Source of the DNA: an uncultured Flavobacteriales bacterium
GTDB lineage: Bacteria > Bacteroidota > Bacteroidia > Flavobacteriales_G > Salibacteraceae
Direction: 5' to 3'
Length of the DNA: 64,000 nucleotides
Assembly: GCA_943788725.1 (NCBI GenBank)
Contig: CALSRJ010000006.1
Location: 124,001-188,000, forward strand
Made by a program: the position numbers and the translations under genes
Shown: one piece after another, positions 52,395 to 63,477 of the stretch
Layout: each line of letters opens with the position of its first letter
Numbering within the stretch: the stretch's first letter is position 1
The notes under the pieces: model-generated
The model's database searches: none
Told to the model about the DNA's origin: nothing
The model's input: only the letters and a program-made list of their open reading frames with translations

Positions 52395-53174
52395 ATGAAG
52401 CATACTCTTCCCTTTTCGGACCTAGCTAATACAGCCCAATCACGCACCGAGTTGGTATCTCAACTTGCAGCTAGCGCATCACCTAAAACGATCGCCGAGA
52501 TCGGCGTGTACAAAGGGGATATGGCGGAACCTTTGCTGAAGGCGTGTCCTTCTATTCAGCAATACTTCATGATCGACCCATGGCGGAATCTTTCGGATTG
52601 GAACAAGCCTGCCAATCGAGAAGACGACACCTTCGAAGCAATCTTTCAGCAAACCATGGCGCGTACAGCATTTGCTGGGGATAAGCGGAAGGTGTTGCGG
52701 GGAAGAACTACTGAAGTAATCGATCAGATTGCCGACCAAAGCTTAGACCTGGTGTACATCGACGGTGATCACACATTGAAGGGCATTACAACAGACCTGC
52801 TTCGGATTCTTCCCAAAATGAAACCGGATGGATTGATCATCGGAGATGACCTGTTTCCTACCATTTGGCAACACAACCTGCGCTACGAGCCGACGATGGT
52901 ATTTCCCTTTGCCATTCACTTTGCAGAAGGCATCAACAAAAAGATTTACCTACTCCCCTTCAACCAATTCGCAATACAGCTCGACACTGCGCCGTTTTCC
53001 CTCGAGAATCTCTCGGGATTGGACTATTCGGAAACAGAAGTGCTGCCACAGGTCAGTCGCATGGTGGATGATGCCGTCTTGCACGCTGGCATGAAGTCTA
53101 GATTGATTCGGAAATTTCCGGGACTTTACCGTGTTTACCACTCCATGACCTCAGTCCTGCGAGGGACGAAGTAA
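52395..53174 (+). CDS. Class I SAM-dependent methyltransferase (Methyltransf_24 type)
   Basis: 259 residues. SAM-binding motif I is TIAEIGVYKGDMAEPLL and motif II DLVYIDGDHTLKGITTDL; GLIIGDDLF carries a conserved Asp pair. This family often modifies glycans or cephalosporin-like secondary products. The 3' end overlaps the convergent sulfotransferase gene by 24 bases. Given nearby sulfotransferase, glycosyltransferase and glycan exporter genes, a surface-glycan substrate is plausible. Confidence 0.8.
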   Translation: MKHTLPFSDLANTAQSRTELVSQLAASASPKTIAEIGVYKGDMAEPLLKACPSIQQYFMIDPWRNLSDWNKPANREDDTFEAIFQQTMARTAFAGDKRKVLRGRTTEVIDQIADQSLDLVYIDGDHTLKGITTDLLRILPKMKPDGLIIGDDLFPTIWQHNLRYEPTMVFPFAIHFAEGINKKIYLLPFNQFAIQLDTAPFSLENLSGLDYSETEVLPQVSRMVDDAVLHAGMKSRLIRKFPGLYRVYHSMTSVLRGTK

Positions 53175-53906
53175 TTCCAACATCTGATACTCAGGGTCTA
53201 GCATCTCCCGCAGTCTTGCGCGTTGTTCCTCCTCAAATGTCGGCCGAATATTGAAGGTCTTTTGGTTGGATATCGGCAACTCATGTCCCAGCTGACGACC
53301 CAAATCCTTGAGTTGATGATTCAGGTTTTGGGTATAGAGGACCTTGTCCAACGATCGCAAGCGGGTCACCGCCTCTTCCACGTTGTAGTCGGCAGAGAAC
53401 ATGTAGAGCTGATTCATCAAATGCTCTTTGGGCATATGGTCTAAAAAGTGGTCAAACGAATTACCCAACCACGGGCCCTCGGTCTTCATGCAGGGATGAT
53501 CCACCCCATGACTCTGGCAGTGACGCAGCATGGCATAATGAGACAGCACTCGTTCCGCTGGATCACGCAAACAAGTAATGAGAAAGACATCCCGCTGCAA
53601 GTCCAGTCGATGCATCGGAATGTGTGAAAAGCCAAAGGTGAACCAACCTTCGTTGATCAACCCGGCATTCCAGCCTACGAATACCCTTCCATTGCTGATG
53701 GTTCGGTGGTTCTCCTTTTCCGCCATCTGCTCGTAAAAGACGGTAGTATCTGGACGGCCTGACAACGTGAGAAAAGCGAAATTGATGGTCGTGCCACCCG
53801 TCTTTCGAATATGTATGTGATACACCGGTCGCTGGCCAGAGGAGCGGACTAAGCGTCTCGCTTTTCTGTGCTCCAAGGAAGCTTCGATCTTCTGTATAAT
53901 TTCCAT
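53151..53906 (-). CDS. Sulfotransferase, carbohydrate (family 2-like)
   Basis: 251 residues. The 5'-phosphosulfate loop is YHIHIRKTGGTTINF, the 3'-phosphate region is FLITCLRDPAERVLSHYAML; these are typical of PAPS-dependent glycan sulfotransferases. It likely sulfates a surface polysaccharide in the cytoplasm. It is seven bases downstream of the hydrolase gene, in the same direction. Confidence 0.82.
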   Translation of the reverse strand: MEIIQKIEASLEHRKARRLVRSSGQRPVYHIHIRKTGGTTINFAFLTLSGRPDTTVFYEQMAEKENHRTISNGRVFVGWNAGLINEGWFTFGFSHIPMHRLDLQRDVFLITCLRDPAERVLSHYAMLRHCQSHGVDHPCMKTEGPWLGNSFDHFLDHMPKEHLMNQLYMFSADYNVEEAVTRLRSLDKVLYTQNLNHQLKDLGRQLGHELPISNQKTFNIRPTFEEEQRARLREMLDPEYQMLELLRPSQD

Positions 53907-53912
53907 TTCAGG

Positions 53913-54695
53913 TTAGTTCAAGGCGGTTGTCAATGCCTCTAAGGTCTGTTTCGGGGCCTCAATATAGCCCATGTGTCCCGATCCGTGGATTAGATGCAAT
54001 CGAACATGCTCCGAAATTTCGGACATTTCAACACTTTCCTGCAGCGGAATACGCGGATCCTTTTCCCCCGCTATGATGTGTACAGGGTAGGGTGGGAACT
54101 TCAATAAAATTTCTCTGTCCGGACGGTCACGCATGCCCGACAGAGCAGCTATAATACCTTGCACGGGCGTTTTTAGCGCTTGATTCTTGACCCAATTCAC
54201 GCCATCACGAAAGCGTTTTCGATTCACCGGCCTGAACAACATAGGGATCGCCTGCCGAACGAACGACGCGTGGTTCTTTTTCACCAATGCTATAACGCGA
54301 TCGCGGTCCTTTTTTTTCGAAGGGCTGTCTGCACGCGCTGTGGATTGGTAGAGAATCAAATTTTTAACGTGGTCTGGCCATCGCTCGGCAAATGCCAAAG
54401 CGACATAACCACCCATCGAGTGGCCTACCATTTGGACCCTTCTTAGTTTCAGAGAATGGATAACAGCCATGACGGCTTCAGCCATCTCATCCATGCTATG
54501 CACATAGCCAATGCAGTCACTTTTGCCATGACCAGGGAGGTCTACACAGATCAAACGATATCGGGGAGCCAAGGCCTTCACGACCTCACCCCACATCCAG
54601 CTACCTTCTAAGAATCCGTGCAATAAGACAACTGCGGAACCGCTGCCTTGATCAGAAAAATGAATGTAGATATCCTTGAACCGGACCTTAGGCAT
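53913..54695 (-). CDS. Alpha/beta-hydrolase
   Basis: 260 residues with HG motif VVLLHGFLEGSWMW, nucleophile elbow VGHSMGGYVALAFAE, Asp in GEKDPRIPLQ and His in HGSGHMGYIEAP, so the Ser-Asp-His triad is complete. Substrate unknown (esterase or epoxide/haloalkane-like). The start overlaps the end of pepP by eight bases. Confidence 0.88.
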   Translation of the reverse strand: MPKVRFKDIYIHFSDQGSGSAVVLLHGFLEGSWMWGEVVKALAPRYRLICVDLPGHGKSDCIGYVHSMDEMAEAVMAVIHSLKLRRVQMVGHSMGGYVALAFAERWPDHVKNLILYQSTARADSPSKKKDRDRVIALVKKNHASFVRQAIPMLFRPVNRKRFRDGVNWVKNQALKTPVQGIIAALSGMRDRPDREILLKFPPYPVHIIAGEKDPRIPLQESVEMSEISEHVRLHLIHGSGHMGYIEAPKQTLEALTTALN

Positions 54696-55977
54696 TCATC
54701 AAATCTTCAATCTCGTCTGCCTCGATCGGAATATTCCCCATCAAGTTGGTGTGCCCGTCTTTGTGGATCACGTAATCATCCTCCAATCGAATACCGAGAT
54801 CTTCCTCAAGGATGTAGATCCCCGGTTCAACCGTAAATACAGAGCCCTCGGGAATCGGCGCATTCCACGGGCCGTAGTCGTGGGTGTCAAGTCCGATGTA
54901 ATGGGAGGTGCCATGCATAAAGTACTTCTTGTACGCTGGCCAATCGGGATTCTGCTGCTTGATGTCGTCTATGGTGATCAATCCCAGGTCTACCAATTCC
55001 TTTTCCATCATGAGTCCCACTTGGACGTGGTAGTCCTTCAAAGTAATTCCGGGACGCAAGATGTCGATCGCTCCATTCTTCACGCGGAGCACCGCATTGT
55101 ACACGTCCTTCTGTCGCTTCGTGAAGCGGCCATTGACCGGAACAGAGCGCGTGAGGTCGGAGGAATAATTGGCGTACTCGGCACCAAAATCCATCAAGAT
55201 CACGTCACCGTCTTTGCATTCTTGATTGTTTTCGATGTAGTGCAAGACACATGCGTTTCTACCAGAACCGAGGATGGGTGTGTAGGCAAATCCCGTTGAA
55301 CGGTTTCGGATGAATTCATGCCAAAGCTCCGCTTCAATTTCGTACTCCATCACACCAGGTTTGATGAAAGGGAGGATACGTCTTACTCCTTTTTCGGTAA
55401 TGTCGCATGCGTGCTGCATCAGCTCAATCTCGATCGGATGTTTTACCGCACGCAGCTTGTGGAGGATGGGATTGCTCCTCAAATAAGTGTGAGCGACGAA
55501 TTTGTTCTTACACCACTGCACCCATCGGTCTTCCCGTGTTTGCATCTCTGTGTTAGCACGCCAGTGCTCGTTGGTGTTCACATATACGTTCTGGGCCTCA
55601 CTCATCAATTGCTTGAAGATCGTCTCGAACTGGTCCAGCCAATACACCGTACGAATTCCTGAAGTTTCATACGCGGCCTCTTTGTCCAACTTTTCTCCTT
55701 CCCAAATCGCAATATGATCATTGGTTTCTTTGAGAAACAATACCTCCCGGTGCTTCGGGTCGTGGCAATCTGGGAAAACAACGAGGATACTCTCTTCCTG
55801 ATCAACGCCCGTCATCCAAAGGATGTCCGAATGTTGTTTGAACGGCTTTGTACTGTCCGCGCTGATCGCGAAAATGTCGTTGGAGTTGAATACCGCGAGC
55901 GATTGGGGCTGCATCTCTGCTCTGAATCGTGTGCGATTGTCAATGAATAGTTGTTTGTCGATCCTTTCGTACTTCAT
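54688..55977 (-). CDS. Xaa-Pro aminopeptidase (aminopeptidase P, M24B)
   Basis: 429 residues; removes N-terminal residues preceding proline. An N-terminal creatinase-like domain is followed by the pita-bread metal domain with Asp in VILMDFGAEYANYSSDLTRS, His in FMHGTSHYIGLDTHD, Glu in FTVEPGIYI and Glu in GIRLEDDYVI, i.e. all dimetal ligands. Cytosolic, no signal peptide. Overlaps the hydrolase gene. Confidence 0.92.
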   Translation of the reverse strand: MKYERIDKQLFIDNRTRFRAEMQPQSLAVFNSNDIFAISADSTKPFKQHSDILWMTGVDQEESILVVFPDCHDPKHREVLFLKETNDHIAIWEGEKLDKEAAYETSGIRTVYWLDQFETIFKQLMSEAQNVYVNTNEHWRANTEMQTREDRWVQWCKNKFVAHTYLRSNPILHKLRAVKHPIEIELMQHACDITEKGVRRILPFIKPGVMEYEIEAELWHEFIRNRSTGFAYTPILGSGRNACVLHYIENNQECKDGDVILMDFGAEYANYSSDLTRSVPVNGRFTKRQKDVYNAVLRVKNGAIDILRPGITLKDYHVQVGLMMEKELVDLGLITIDDIKQQNPDWPAYKKYFMHGTSHYIGLDTHDYGPWNAPIPEGSVFTVEPGIYILEEDLGIRLEDDYVIHKDGHTNLMGNIPIEADEIEDLMNA

Positions 55978-56037
55978 GCGTTCTAAATCTTAGCTTACAA
56001 ATGTGGTGAATCATGGAAGAAAACAAGGAATACCTCG

Positions 56038-57213
56038 CTATCCCAATCTTGATAGGATGGTTTCATAGTGTCCCTTTACGATTTCAAACGACCGTCTCTT
56101 TTCCGCCCACTCCGCAATGCGTCCTTTTGCTATGCGCTGTTGGATCATTGGAGCAATGCGATTGAAGATGGCCTGACGACCCACTTCGTCCAATGCAAAT
56201 GCTACCCCCAATTCCCATTTCTCCACCATATGTGAGTCGTCTCCGATGCCTTCAGGCAACATCACGGGCAAGCCGTTAGCGAGGTACTCCGCGTTCTTGA
56301 TGGGTGAGATACCGATCTTGGATGGACTCGGTCTGTGCAAGGAAAAAGCCACGTCAGCAGCAGACAAATACTTCGGCACCTCCTTCAGCGGCACAAATCG
56401 GATGCTCGCGCTCGCATCATCAAAGCCGCTCGCGAAGAGACGTTCTTGCCACTTCTCCCGATCCGGACTTAGGATGATGAGGTGAAATTTCTTTCCCCAA
56501 TAATCATGTGCTGAATGGAAGAGCTCCAAGGCCTCTTTTTCAAGATAGATGCCCCCCAACTTGCCGGTATAGATTCCGACGATTTTGTCCATAGCGATGC
56601 CCAAATCTTTGCGCACGGTTGTTCGATCCGCAGGAGAAAACGCGAACAATGCAGGGTCAACGCAACAGGGCATGACCAACACTTTGGAAGGATCTACTCC
56701 CTCCTGTTCCACCAATTGGTCAGCATAACGCCGGGTCACCGGAAGGACCCAATCCGCTTGTTGCTTCAAGCGCTTCTCGGCACCTTTTGTCATGACGTAG
56801 CGCGGATCCAACTTCTTCCACACTCCTGATTCCAACATGTAATCGGCGTGCGGCTCGAACGACTCCACGGCCAGGCGAATGTCTTGCACCCTTGTAAAGT
56901 CAAGCACTAACCAACCCGCAAGGCTACTCCGGGCAATCACTAAGTCTATGGGGCGCTTGTTGTGGATATCGCTCAGCAATTTGCGCGCTTTCCCTTTGTC
57001 AAATAGCTTTTTGGTGATGGAATCCGAAGTGCTGAGCATGAAATGCTCTACTTTATTCATGTCCAATGCTTCTACGTTTCCTTTCCGCTCGATAGTAATG
57101 AAGGAGATGGACGAAACATCGTCGCGGTCAGCAAGGATTTGGAGATGGGGAATGACCGTGGCTTGCGTCAAGCCTTCGTTAAGCCCCCAATATGATACAA
57201 AGCAAACGTGCAT
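56038..57213 (-). CDS. Glycosyltransferase, GT4-like (GT-B fold)
   Basis: 391 residues from ATG 57213 (MHVCFVSYWGLNEG); upstream codons in the open frame are not typical. Second half has IYTGKLGGIYLEKEALELF, VPLKEVPKYLSAADVAFSLH and the acceptor/donor segment KIGISPIKNAEYLANGLPVML (E-x7-E-like region). Likely transfers a sugar to a surface polysaccharide; donor unknown. It diverges from the broken T9SS gene across 91 bases. Confidence 0.83.
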   Translation of the reverse strand: MHVCFVSYWGLNEGLTQATVIPHLQILADRDDVSSISFITIERKGNVEALDMNKVEHFMLSTSDSITKKLFDKGKARKLLSDIHNKRPIDLVIARSSLAGWLVLDFTRVQDIRLAVESFEPHADYMLESGVWKKLDPRYVMTKGAEKRLKQQADWVLPVTRRYADQLVEQEGVDPSKVLVMPCCVDPALFAFSPADRTTVRKDLGIAMDKIVGIYTGKLGGIYLEKEALELFHSAHDYWGKKFHLIILSPDREKWQERLFASGFDDASASIRFVPLKEVPKYLSAADVAFSLHRPSPSKIGISPIKNAEYLANGLPVMLPEGIGDDSHMVEKWELGVAFALDEVGRQAIFNRIAPMIQQRIAKGRIAEWAEKRRSFEIVKGHYETILSRLG

Positions 57214-57304
57214 GAATGATGAAGAGAAATGACCTCTATGCAAGTATACCCACTCCCCTCGGTCATTGCACGATGTATTGCCGTATTTCACGATCTTCGT
57301 GGTG

Positions 57305-60300
57305 ATGGTGCATAGCTGGCTCTACCGACTGATCCCGATCACTTTGCTCTCTGTTCTCTTTACCGGCGGAGCGCAATCGCAGTGCGGATATATCCCTGCC
57401 CAGTTTCCGGATTCCATCTGTTCGAACGAAGGCATTCAACCCACGCTCATCGATTCTGGCTTTGCTTCTTACCAATGGTATTTCGGATTGCAGACCCCTG
57501 TAATTGCCGACGCACCTGACAACCTCGGCAATCCTGGTAATTCCCTTTCTAGCCAAACTTTTGGACTGAACATCATCCAAGAAGGCAACCAGTGGTACGG
57601 TTTTGTAAAGAAATCGAATGCCCGAGACGTGTACCGCTACGACTTCGGCACCAGCTTATTAAACTCCCCCAACGACCACCCAACTTTCGGTCAACACCTT
57701 CGCCAACGACGGCTCCATCTCTAACGACGACATCGACTTAATCCAAGTCAATGGCAATTGGTACGGCTTCACCCCTGTGCGGGACGGCGCTGGAATCGTT
57801 CGTTACGATTTTGGCAGCTCGCTCGATGCAGATACCGTGACCGCCACGAATTTGGGCAACATGAACGGCGCGATGAATTGGCCACGATCGCTCAAGGTGA
57901 TCACCTACGAAGACAGCATTTACTTGATTGCAGGGATCTACGTGGGCAATAGCATCACCGTGTACAACATGGGCGTGGATCCGACCAATGCCACGCCGGT
58001 TTGGTTCAACAACTTCAGCACCAACAGCAGTCCGGTGGTCAACCAAGTCATTTCCGTCATGCCCTACGTGAGCTGCGGTAAATGGATCATCCTTGCCGGT
58101 GGCCGGAGCAGCGACAACCTAGTGCGCTATCAGTTCGACGGTAGCTTCGCTTCCGCTCCCACTGCTTCAGATCAAATTGGGAGTGGTGCTAATTTCTTAG
58201 ACCCCTACGAAATCGCCCCGCTGTATGAAAGTGGTAGAATTGAATTTTACGTTCGGACGCGTTCTTCTTCTTCCAGCATGACGCGCCTAGTCTTTACAGA
58301 TAGCATCGATCAATCTGCCGCATCTGTGGTCCAGCAAACCTATGGCGACTATAGCTTTCAATTGGTATCGTACGCCCTTGACATTTCCATCGATGAGAAC
58401 GGAACCCATGTGTTCTGCATCAATGCGAGCAGTGATCTGCGCAGGGTGTCCACCCCCCATACCACCACCACATCCCCCCACGTATACAACGGCATTTCCA
58501 CCAATGGACTCCAATTGGATACGAATGGAATGATCCGTTTTTCATTGGTGCAAAAAGACGCAAGCGGAAACCTTCTGCTGCAAAACGACAGCTTGTTTTC
58601 GCGGGTTGGACCCTTGGCAGATTGGCAGATCAGCGGCACTTGCGAAGGCGACTCCACGCAAGTGCTTGCTATCAATAACGAGGCGCAGATCACTCAAGTA
58701 CAATGGGACTGGGACCTAGGAAACGGCTCCAGCAGCACAGACTCAGCGTACACGCTTCTTTACGGAGATACTGGATTTTATCACGTCCAACTCTCGTTGC
58801 AAGCCAATGGATGCACAGACAGCCTAGACACCAACCTTTTCATCTTCCCGCAGCCCACAGCACAATTTACCTTGGATACGGTATGTCAGGGAGCCGATGT
58901 ATTTATCGCCAATCAGAGCACCTCTCATCCCAATGATCAGATCACCACAAGCATTTGGACGCGAGAGGGAGTAGATACGCTGCTGTCCTTTGATCCGACC
59001 ATCTATTTCCCCGACAGCGGTTGGAACACTATTGCACTGCGTGTTGAAACGCAGCACGGATGCGCAGACACCACTTCCCTGGAAGTATATGCAAAGCCCG
59101 CCCCCATCGCCGAATTTGGAATCGACTCGACCTGCCTTAATGCATTGACGCTATTTTCCAATTACTCAGGCAGCACCTCTACCTACACCAGTGCATGGGA
59201 CTTTGGCGATGGCAATGGTTCGAGCCAAGCTTCTCCTTCTCATGTATATCCAGACACCGGGAATTACTTGGTCACCTTGATCACTACGAGCAGCAACGGC
59301 CGCACCGATACCGCCAAAACTGACCTTCGCATCAGCCCCACTCCGCAAGTCGGATTTGCATTGGACAACGGCCCCTATTGTCAGAGGAGTGAGGTCGCTG
59401 TCTTCAATACCTCTTAGAGCATCGACAGCATCGTCTCTACCCGACTCATCATCGGAAACGACACCCTTTTTGGAGACAGTCCCACCGTCGTGCCGACCGG
59501 AAGTGGAACATTGAACGGAAGCTTCACCATCACCGCAGGAACCGCCTGCTCGGCTGACACCTCCTTTAGCCTTTTGGTGTACCAACAGCCGCAAATCAAC
59601 TTCAGTCTGAGCGACAGTTGTCGTCAAAGCTTGGCTTCTCTAGCAGCAACGGCGACGGTCACCGATGGCCAATCCATCACAAGCCTGCAATGGGATGTGA
59701 ATGACAGCATCGTAGTTGCCTTGGATTCCATTACCACCCTCCTCCACAGCGATTCTCTAAACGTGATCATACAGGCCGCAACCGCCAACGGCTGCGTCAA
59801 CACGCTCACTAGGCATATCGACGTGATCGAACTTCCCGCGTTGACCCTTGATTTAACCGGACCTTTTTGCACCAAGCAAACTTTCTTAAACAACAGCGCC
59901 ATTGTAGTTGACAGCACCGACGCCCTGCTCACGCAAACCTGGCAGATGATCGTTGGCAACGACACCTTCGTCTCCAACGACCCCGAAGACCTTACGTCGG
60001 CAACCGCTGGGACTGGAACGCTATCTCTTTTGGTCACTACCGAAAAGGGCTGCGCGAGTACTGCAGCTCTATCCGTCGATGTATTTCAAACGCCCCAACC
60101 CAGCTTTGAGCAGACTGGAAATTGCGCCCTTCAGGGAGTTTTCTTTGAGGGCAATTACGACGGAAGCAACTATGTCTTTACTTGGAGCATCGGACCCAAC
60201 GCTCTGGGCAGCGGTCCCGATTTTCAGCAGATTTTCCCAAGTGGCGGCAACTATTCACTCACGTTTCATGTGATGGATGCGAGCAGCGGGTGCGAAGCAG

Positions 60301-61388
60301 ACACCTCTCAGGTGATCACGATCGTAGATCTTCCTACAGCAATCATCAACGACGATGCGGTTTGCTTTGGCAATTTATCAGAGGTGAGGGTCTCGATTAC
60401 CACCCATGCGAGCGACTCAGTTATGTCCTTTATCTGGTCTGTGGAAGGCAGCCGCCAAAGCATCGACAGCATTTTACGGTTTACGCCTGACGAAAACGAT
60501 GAAGTCTATGTGCACCTCGTCCTCGAATCTGCGTCGGGTTGCACCATTGAAAGCGAACAGTTCTTGCCCGTTCTCTCTCAACCTGACCCATCCTTTTCTG
60601 CTTCCACCTTGTTTGGAATCATTCCGTTTGAAGTGAAGCTGAAGGCCGCTTCTTCAGAAGTGGATCACTTATGGACCTTAAACAATATTTCCTTGGACAG
60701 CGTTACGACGGTTTCACCTCTGATTGGAGAAGCAGGGCTACACATTGTCAACCTCTTTGTTTCAGACAGCAACGGTTGCACCTCTGCTTCAAGCAAAACC
60801 ATTCGGGCGTATGCAGGAAGCATTGACCTGGCCATTTTGGATGTGAAAGAGGTCTCTAGCACCGCTGGCGACTACCAACTTCAAGCTCGGGTGCGCAACG
60901 AAGGTCAGGTGCCCATCTTTGGCTTTACCCTAAGTGCTGGATTTCTCGATGGCGTAGTCTTATCTCAACCCTTCAGCGATACGCTTGAACCTTCGGAAGG
61001 TCGATTGATCACATTCCCTACCACCCTTTCTTCGCAAGTGAACGCCCCTGATTTTGCTTGTGTGACCATCAGCTCATTGGATGGGCTAGAAGATCAGGTG
61101 CCTGAAAACGACAGGTATTGCATTCCACTCAACGGCAATCCTTGGGTGCAGGTTTTTCCGGTTCCCTTTCACGATGAGCTCACCGTTGGGGTGCACCTCA
61201 ACGATGATGAAAAGGTCTTCATCGACGTGATTGACTTGCGTGGAGGAGCGGTGATCAGCCATTCCATGCAAGGAGAGCGGGGCTACCAACAATGGCAGCT
61301 TACCTTTCCAAGCCTAAGTGCAGGACCCTACATACTGACGATCGAAACCCCAACAAGATCTGAACAACGAATGATCCAAAAGCTATAA
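57305..61388 (+). pseudogene. Large PKD-repeat protein with T9SS type A sorting signal, broken by a frameshift and a stop
   Basis: Three open pieces join into one gene of about 1,360 codons. Start ATG 57305 gives a signal peptide ending AQS. The first frame ends at 57724 and the second (57777 on) continues the same domain. Removing one C from the five-C run 57665-57669 joins them, yielding NSPTTTQLSVNTFANDGS and a matching repeat (RYDFGTSL versus RYDFGSSL). An in-frame TAG at 59415-59417 splits the second and third pieces without frame change. PKD-like modules (WDWDLGNGSSS, AWDFGDGNGSS) and the C-terminal type A signal (FPVPFHDELTVGV, GPYILTIETP, basic end) are intact. Pseudogene, phase-variable gene or assembly error are all possible. 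Confidence 0.85.
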
Positions 61389-61436
61389 GGAGAGTCCGTA
61401 GCTTCGGGATTCGACTGAATTATCTTTGTCCAGAAC

Positions 61437-62264
61437 ATGCCTACCAAGTCTCACGTCATTACCAAAGACCAAAGCCTCTTCAGCTTCAGCGAGCTGACCA
61501 CCTACAAGGAGCTTTTTTGGATGCTTGCATGGCGCGACTTTAAGATCCGATACGCCCAGACGTTTGTCGGCCTTTTGTGGGCAATCATCCAACCCTCCTT
61601 TACCATCTTGATACTCTACGTGGTGTTCGGAAGGTTCGCAAACGTGCAGACCGGAGCCATTCCACACATTGTCTACAGCACCTGTGGCGTGATGGCTTGG
61701 ACCTACTTCGCTTATGTGATGACCAATGCCGGCAGCTCCATCATTTCGGCGCAAGCCATGGTCAAGAAGATTTACTTCCCCCGGATCATCATCCCGCTCT
61801 CAAAGGCAGTAGTTGGATTCATTGACATGGGAATCACAGCGGTCATCCTGATCGTACTGATGCTCTTCTTTGAGGTACCCGTGAGTGGCAACATCATCTA
61901 CCTGCCCATCTTCATCCTAGGATCCATCGTCGCGGCTTTATCTGTAGGGGTTTTGCTCAGTGCATTGACCATCCGATACCGAGATTTTCAATACGTGATT
62001 CCGTTTGCCGTACAATTGGGCTTGTACATCACACCCACCGCCTACCCTGCTGAATTTGCGATCCAACGCCTACCCGAATGGGCTACTGTCTTGTACTTTC
62101 TCAACCCCATGGCGGGCATCGTAGAAGGATACCGCTGGGCGATTCTAGGCACTGAACTTCCACACATCATGAGCCTTTGGTCGGTTGCTTCCATGCTTGT
62201 AATACTCATCGCTGCCTTGTTCTATTTCAAGCGCATCGACGGAAAGATCGCCGATTATGTCTGA
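61437..62264 (+). CDS. Polysaccharide ABC exporter permease (Wzm-like)
   Basis: 275 residues, six membrane helices. RDFKIRYAQTFVGLLWAIIQP is the cytoplasmic motif typical of ABC-2 permeases for O-antigen, teichoic-acid and capsule export; IRYRDFQYVIPFAVQLGLYITPTAYP is also conserved. It overlaps the ATPase gene by eight bases, forming the exporter pair. Confidence 0.92.
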   Translation: MPTKSHVITKDQSLFSFSELTTYKELFWMLAWRDFKIRYAQTFVGLLWAIIQPSFTILILYVVFGRFANVQTGAIPHIVYSTCGVMAWTYFAYVMTNAGSSIISAQAMVKKIYFPRIIIPLSKAVVGFIDMGITAVILIVLMLFFEVPVSGNIIYLPIFILGSIVAALSVGVLLSALTIRYRDFQYVIPFAVQLGLYITPTAYPAEFAIQRLPEWATVLYFLNPMAGIVEGYRWAILGTELPHIMSLWSVASMLVILIAALFYFKRIDGKIADYV

Positions 62265-63477
62265 CAGCAACTTCGCCATAGAAGTAGAGCAACTCAGCAA
62301 ATTGTACAGCTTGGGCAGCACAAACGCAACACTGCGTGAGTCGATTGCCGCCTTGTTCAATAAAACCAGTAAAAAGGAAGAAAGCTTCTGGGCGCTGAAG
62401 GACGTGAGCTTTGGCGTGAAAACGGGCGAATCCATCGGGATCATCGGAAAGAACGGAGCGGGTAAAAGTACCTTGCTGAAAATCCTCTCTCGCATCACTC
62501 TTCCTACCGAGGGTCGCGTAACCATCAACGGAACGGTCGCCTCATTGCTCGAGGTGGGAACTGGTTTCCATCCGGAACTGACCGGCAGAGAAAACATTTA
62601 CCTCAACGGATCGATTCTGGGCATGGCACGGAAAGAGATCCAAGCAAAATTTGATGAGATCGTCGCCTTCAGTGGGATCGAGCGCTTCTTGGACACTCCC
62701 GTGAAACGCTATTCCAGTGGCATGTACGTGCGCTTGGCTTTTGCTGTAGCGGCGCATTTAGAACCTGAGATCCTTATCGTAGATGAGGTCTTGTCCGTTG
62801 GAGATGCGGAATTTCAACGCAAGTGCTTGGGTAAAATGGGCCACGTAACCTCCTCGGGTCGCACCGTACTTTTCGTAAGTCACAACATGGAGGCCGTGCG
62901 CAAAATGTGTTCGCGCACCGTTTGGTTGGAAAAAGGCCAGATCAAAATGATCGGTCCCTCTTCAGAGGTGATCGATGCCTACCTCTCTGAATTGAAAGAA
63001 AACGCCGAAACCGTGCGCCCCGGAGAACGAAGTGATCGCGAAGGATCCGGTGTACTGCGCGCCCAAGAAATTCGGTTTTCAAACCCCGAAGGCACTCACC
63101 TGCAAAGCGGAAAGCCGATGAAGGTGGAAATCGACTACCGAGGAGAAGGGTCGGAAAAGCTCACCTGTATCGCCACTCTTGGCATCCATGATGTGAATGG
63201 CCGGCGTGTTGGCACCTTGTCAACCAAGCTCACCCGTTCCTTGATCGACCTAGGCAATGGCGACACCCTGACGTGGGAAATCCCTCGGTTGAGTCTTACC
63301 CCCGGAAAGTACTTCATCAACATCTTTTTGGCCCACCGCACCGAAGCCGACGTCATCGATTGGCTTCAGCAGGCAGCCGCCTTTGAGGTGATGAGCGCCA
63401 GTTTTCACACCGAGAGCGACGAAGTCTACTACGAGAAAGACATTGTGTTCATTGACCATAGCTTCCGCGTATCATGA
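62257..63477 (+). CDS. Polysaccharide ABC exporter ATPase with Wzt C-terminal domain
   Basis: 406 residues. Walker A GIIGKNGAGKSTLL, signature KRYSSGMYVRLAFAVA, Walker B PEILIVDEVLSVGD, H-loop FVSHNM. Residues about 250-406 form a Wzt-type carbohydrate-binding beta-sandwich that reads the glycan's terminal modification before export (as in O9a Wzt). In that system the cap is often methyl or phosphate, which makes the neighbouring modifying enzymes interesting. ATGA overlap with the next gene. Confidence 0.92.
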   Translation: MSDSNFAIEVEQLSKLYSLGSTNATLRESIAALFNKTSKKEESFWALKDVSFGVKTGESIGIIGKNGAGKSTLLKILSRITLPTEGRVTINGTVASLLEVGTGFHPELTGRENIYLNGSILGMARKEIQAKFDEIVAFSGIERFLDTPVKRYSSGMYVRLAFAVAAHLEPEILIVDEVLSVGDAEFQRKCLGKMGHVTSSGRTVLFVSHNMEAVRKMCSRTVWLEKGQIKMIGPSSEVIDAYLSELKENAETVRPGERSDREGSGVLRAQEIRFSNPEGTHLQSGKPMKVEIDYRGEGSEKLTCIATLGIHDVNGRRVGTLSTKLTRSLIDLGNGDTLTWEIPRLSLTPGKYFINIFLAHRTEADVIDWLQQAAAFEVMSASFHTESDEVYYEKDIVFIDHSFRVS

